A stretch of 12,864 bases of DNA from Candidatus Nanopelagicales bacterium (GTDB taxonomy: Bacteria > Actinomycetota > Actinomycetes > S36-B12 > UBA10799). Positions within the stretch are counted from its first letter, which is position 1; every line of letters starts with the position of its first letter. The notes below the pieces were generated by a model. The model saw nothing but the letters and a program-made list of their open reading frames with translations. It ran no database searches and was not told the DNA's origin. Shown one piece after another: positions 11,738 through 12,864 of the stretch. The position numbers and the translations under genes are program-made. The stretch is from assembly GCA_025455985.1 (NCBI GenBank), contig JALOLM010000062.1, forward strand, positions 1 through 12,864. Reading direction: 5' to 3'.

Positions 11738-12864
11738 CCCCTGCCGCCTGCGGCGCACCGCCCGCGTGGGCATCCCCCCCGGCAGTCCGCTCGACCTCGA
11801 TCGCAGTGTCGGCCACGAGGTGGTGCGGCGCGGCGTAAGTGATGGTCGTGGTCACCAGATCACCGGGTCGGGCCTCATCCTCGGTATCCAAGAAGTGCAC
11901 GAGTCGCCCATCACGTGCACGCCCGGTCTTGCGATGGGTGGCGGCGTCCTTGCGGCCCTCTCCCACCGAGACCAGCACCTCGACCTCGCGGCCCACAAGC
12001 GCCTTGTTCTCATCCCAGGAGATGTCGTCCACCGCACGCACGAGCCGTTCGTAGCGCTCCTGGACCACGTCGCGCGGGACCTGGTCGGGATACTCGGCTG
12101 CCGGGGTCCCGGGACGCGGGGAGTACTGGAAGGTGAATGCGCTGGCGAACCGGGCAGCCTGGACGACCCTCAGGGTGTCCTCGAAGTCCGCATCCGTCTC
12201 GCCGGGGAACCCGACGATGATGTCGGTGGTGATTGCCGCGTCGGGAATCGCCTCCCGCACCCGCTGCAGGATGCCCAGGAAGCGCTCGGATCGGTAGCTT
12301 CGACGCATCCGTCGCAGCACATCGTCACTGCCGGACTGCAGTGGCATGTGCAGCGACGGCATGACGTTGGCCGTGCTCGCCATCGCTTCAATCACGTCGT
12401 CGGTGAAGTCACGGGGATGCGGGCTGGTGAAGCGCACCCGCCGTAGCCCATCGACCCGCCCGCAGGCGCGCAACAGATCGGCGAATCCGTGGCTGCCGGC
12501 GTACCTGTAGGCGTTCACGTTCTGCCCGAGCAGGGTCACTTCGACCACCCCCTCGTCGACGAGTGCACGCACCTCCTCGTCGATCTCCTGCGGGGACCGG
12601 TCCTCCTCCTTGCCCCGCAACGAGGGCACGATGCAGAAGGTGCACGTGTTGTTGCACCCAACACTGATCGCCACCCAACCGCTGAATGCCGACTCCCGAC
12701 GGGCCGGCAGGTTGGACGGGAACCCGTCAAGTTGCTCAAGGATCTCCACCTGGGCCTCGTTGCGTACCCTGGCCCGCTCCAGCAACTGCGGCAATGAGCC
12801 CAGATTGTGGGTACCAAAGACCACGTCGACCCACGGCGCCTTGTCGATGATCACCGATCGGTCC
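11703..12864 (-). CDS. miaB: tRNA-2-methylthio-N6-dimethylallyladenosine synthase MiaB (5' end outside window)
   Basis: Radical-SAM methylthiotransferase that adds a methylthio group to i6A37 made by MiaA. The last 386 codons are visible; roughly the first 100 residues, with the cluster-binding cysteines of the N-terminal domain, lie beyond 12864. The visible part starts just before APWVDVVFGTHN, then has the radical-SAM motif CNNTCTFC (visible residues 70-77), RGKEEDRSPQEI, TLLGQNVNAY, FTSPHPRDF, MPLQSGSDDVLRRMRR, TDIIVGFPGETDADF and FQYSPRPGTPAA. A C-terminal TRAM domain follows (about 283-350, GREVEVLV...GDLVTTTI), ending GVMLGLPGVRAI. GTG 12854 is not the real start. The 3' end overlaps the convergent LigB-like gene by 35 bases, and because both C-termini are conserved the overlap appears real. 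Confidence 0.96.
   Translation of the reverse strand, partial: DRSVIIDKAPWVDVVFGTHNLGSLPQLLERARVRNEAQVEILEQLDGFPSNLPARRESAFSGWVAISVGCNNTCTFCIVPSLRGKEEDRSPQEIDEEVRALVDEGVVEVTLLGQNVNAYRYAGSHGFADLLRACGRVDGLRRVRFTSPHPRDFTDDVIEAMASTANVMPSLHMPLQSGSDDVLRRMRRSYRSERFLGILQRVREAIPDAAITTDIIVGFPGETDADFEDTLRVVQAARFASAFTFQYSPRPGTPAAEYPDQVPRDVVQERYERLVRAVDDISWDENKALVGREVEVLVSVGEGRKDAATHRKTGRARDGRLVHFLDTEDEARPGDLVTTTITYAAPHHLVADTAIEVERTAGGDAHAGGAPQAAGVMLGLPGVRAI

Overview
The window looks like chromosomal DNA of a high-GC actinobacterium (Actinomycetota). Codons end mostly in G or C and GTG starts are common. The gene set and order (miaB, miaA, dapF, hflX, dinG-type helicase, lexA, LysM protein, nrdR, nrdJ) match a neighbourhood known from Streptomyces, mycobacteria and corynebacteria. 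No mobile elements, CRISPR arrays, tRNA or rRNA genes were seen. Genus cannot be set from the sequence alone.

Layout. Positions 1-470 hold the first 156 codons of a metallo-beta-lactamase-fold hydrolase (minus strand), followed by a 408-base gap with a strong hairpin terminator. From 879 to 4255 (minus) lie nrdJ (B12-dependent ribonucleotide reductase) and nrdR (its repressor), overlapping by ATGA. Two NrdR-box-like sites whose centres are 32 bp apart sit just upstream. At 4493-4930 (minus) is a small membrane-anchored LysM protein resembling the SOS cell-division suppressors DivS and ChiZ. It is divergent from lexA (5112-5813, plus). The shared intergenic region holds a near-canonical SOS box over the lexA promoter and a 36-bp palindrome that can be read as two imperfect SOS boxes back to back. 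lexA runs tail to tail into a dinG-type helicase, and both use one CTAG for their stops.

Upstream of the helicase the minus strand continues with hflX, dapF and miaA, tightly packed. A plus-strand pair sits between miaA and miaB: a small Rv0909-type antitoxin-like protein and a LigB-like protein. Then comes the 5'-truncated miaB (minus).

How the genes fit together. The lexA end is a DNA-damage module: LexA represses itself and probably the LysM division inhibitor, which lies ahead of the dNTP-supply genes nrdR-nrdJ; the Fe-S helicase repairs or unwinds DNA. The miaA/miaB genes make and then methylthiolate i6A37 of tRNA, hflX acts on ribosomes, and dapF supplies meso-diaminopimelate for peptidoglycan and lysine.

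The most unusual points are an apparent single-base frameshift at the 5' end of hflX, the composite palindromic operator or hairpin in front of the LysM gene, and the orphan antitoxin-like/LigB-like pair. No wholly new system is evident; most of the window is conserved actinobacterial core genome.
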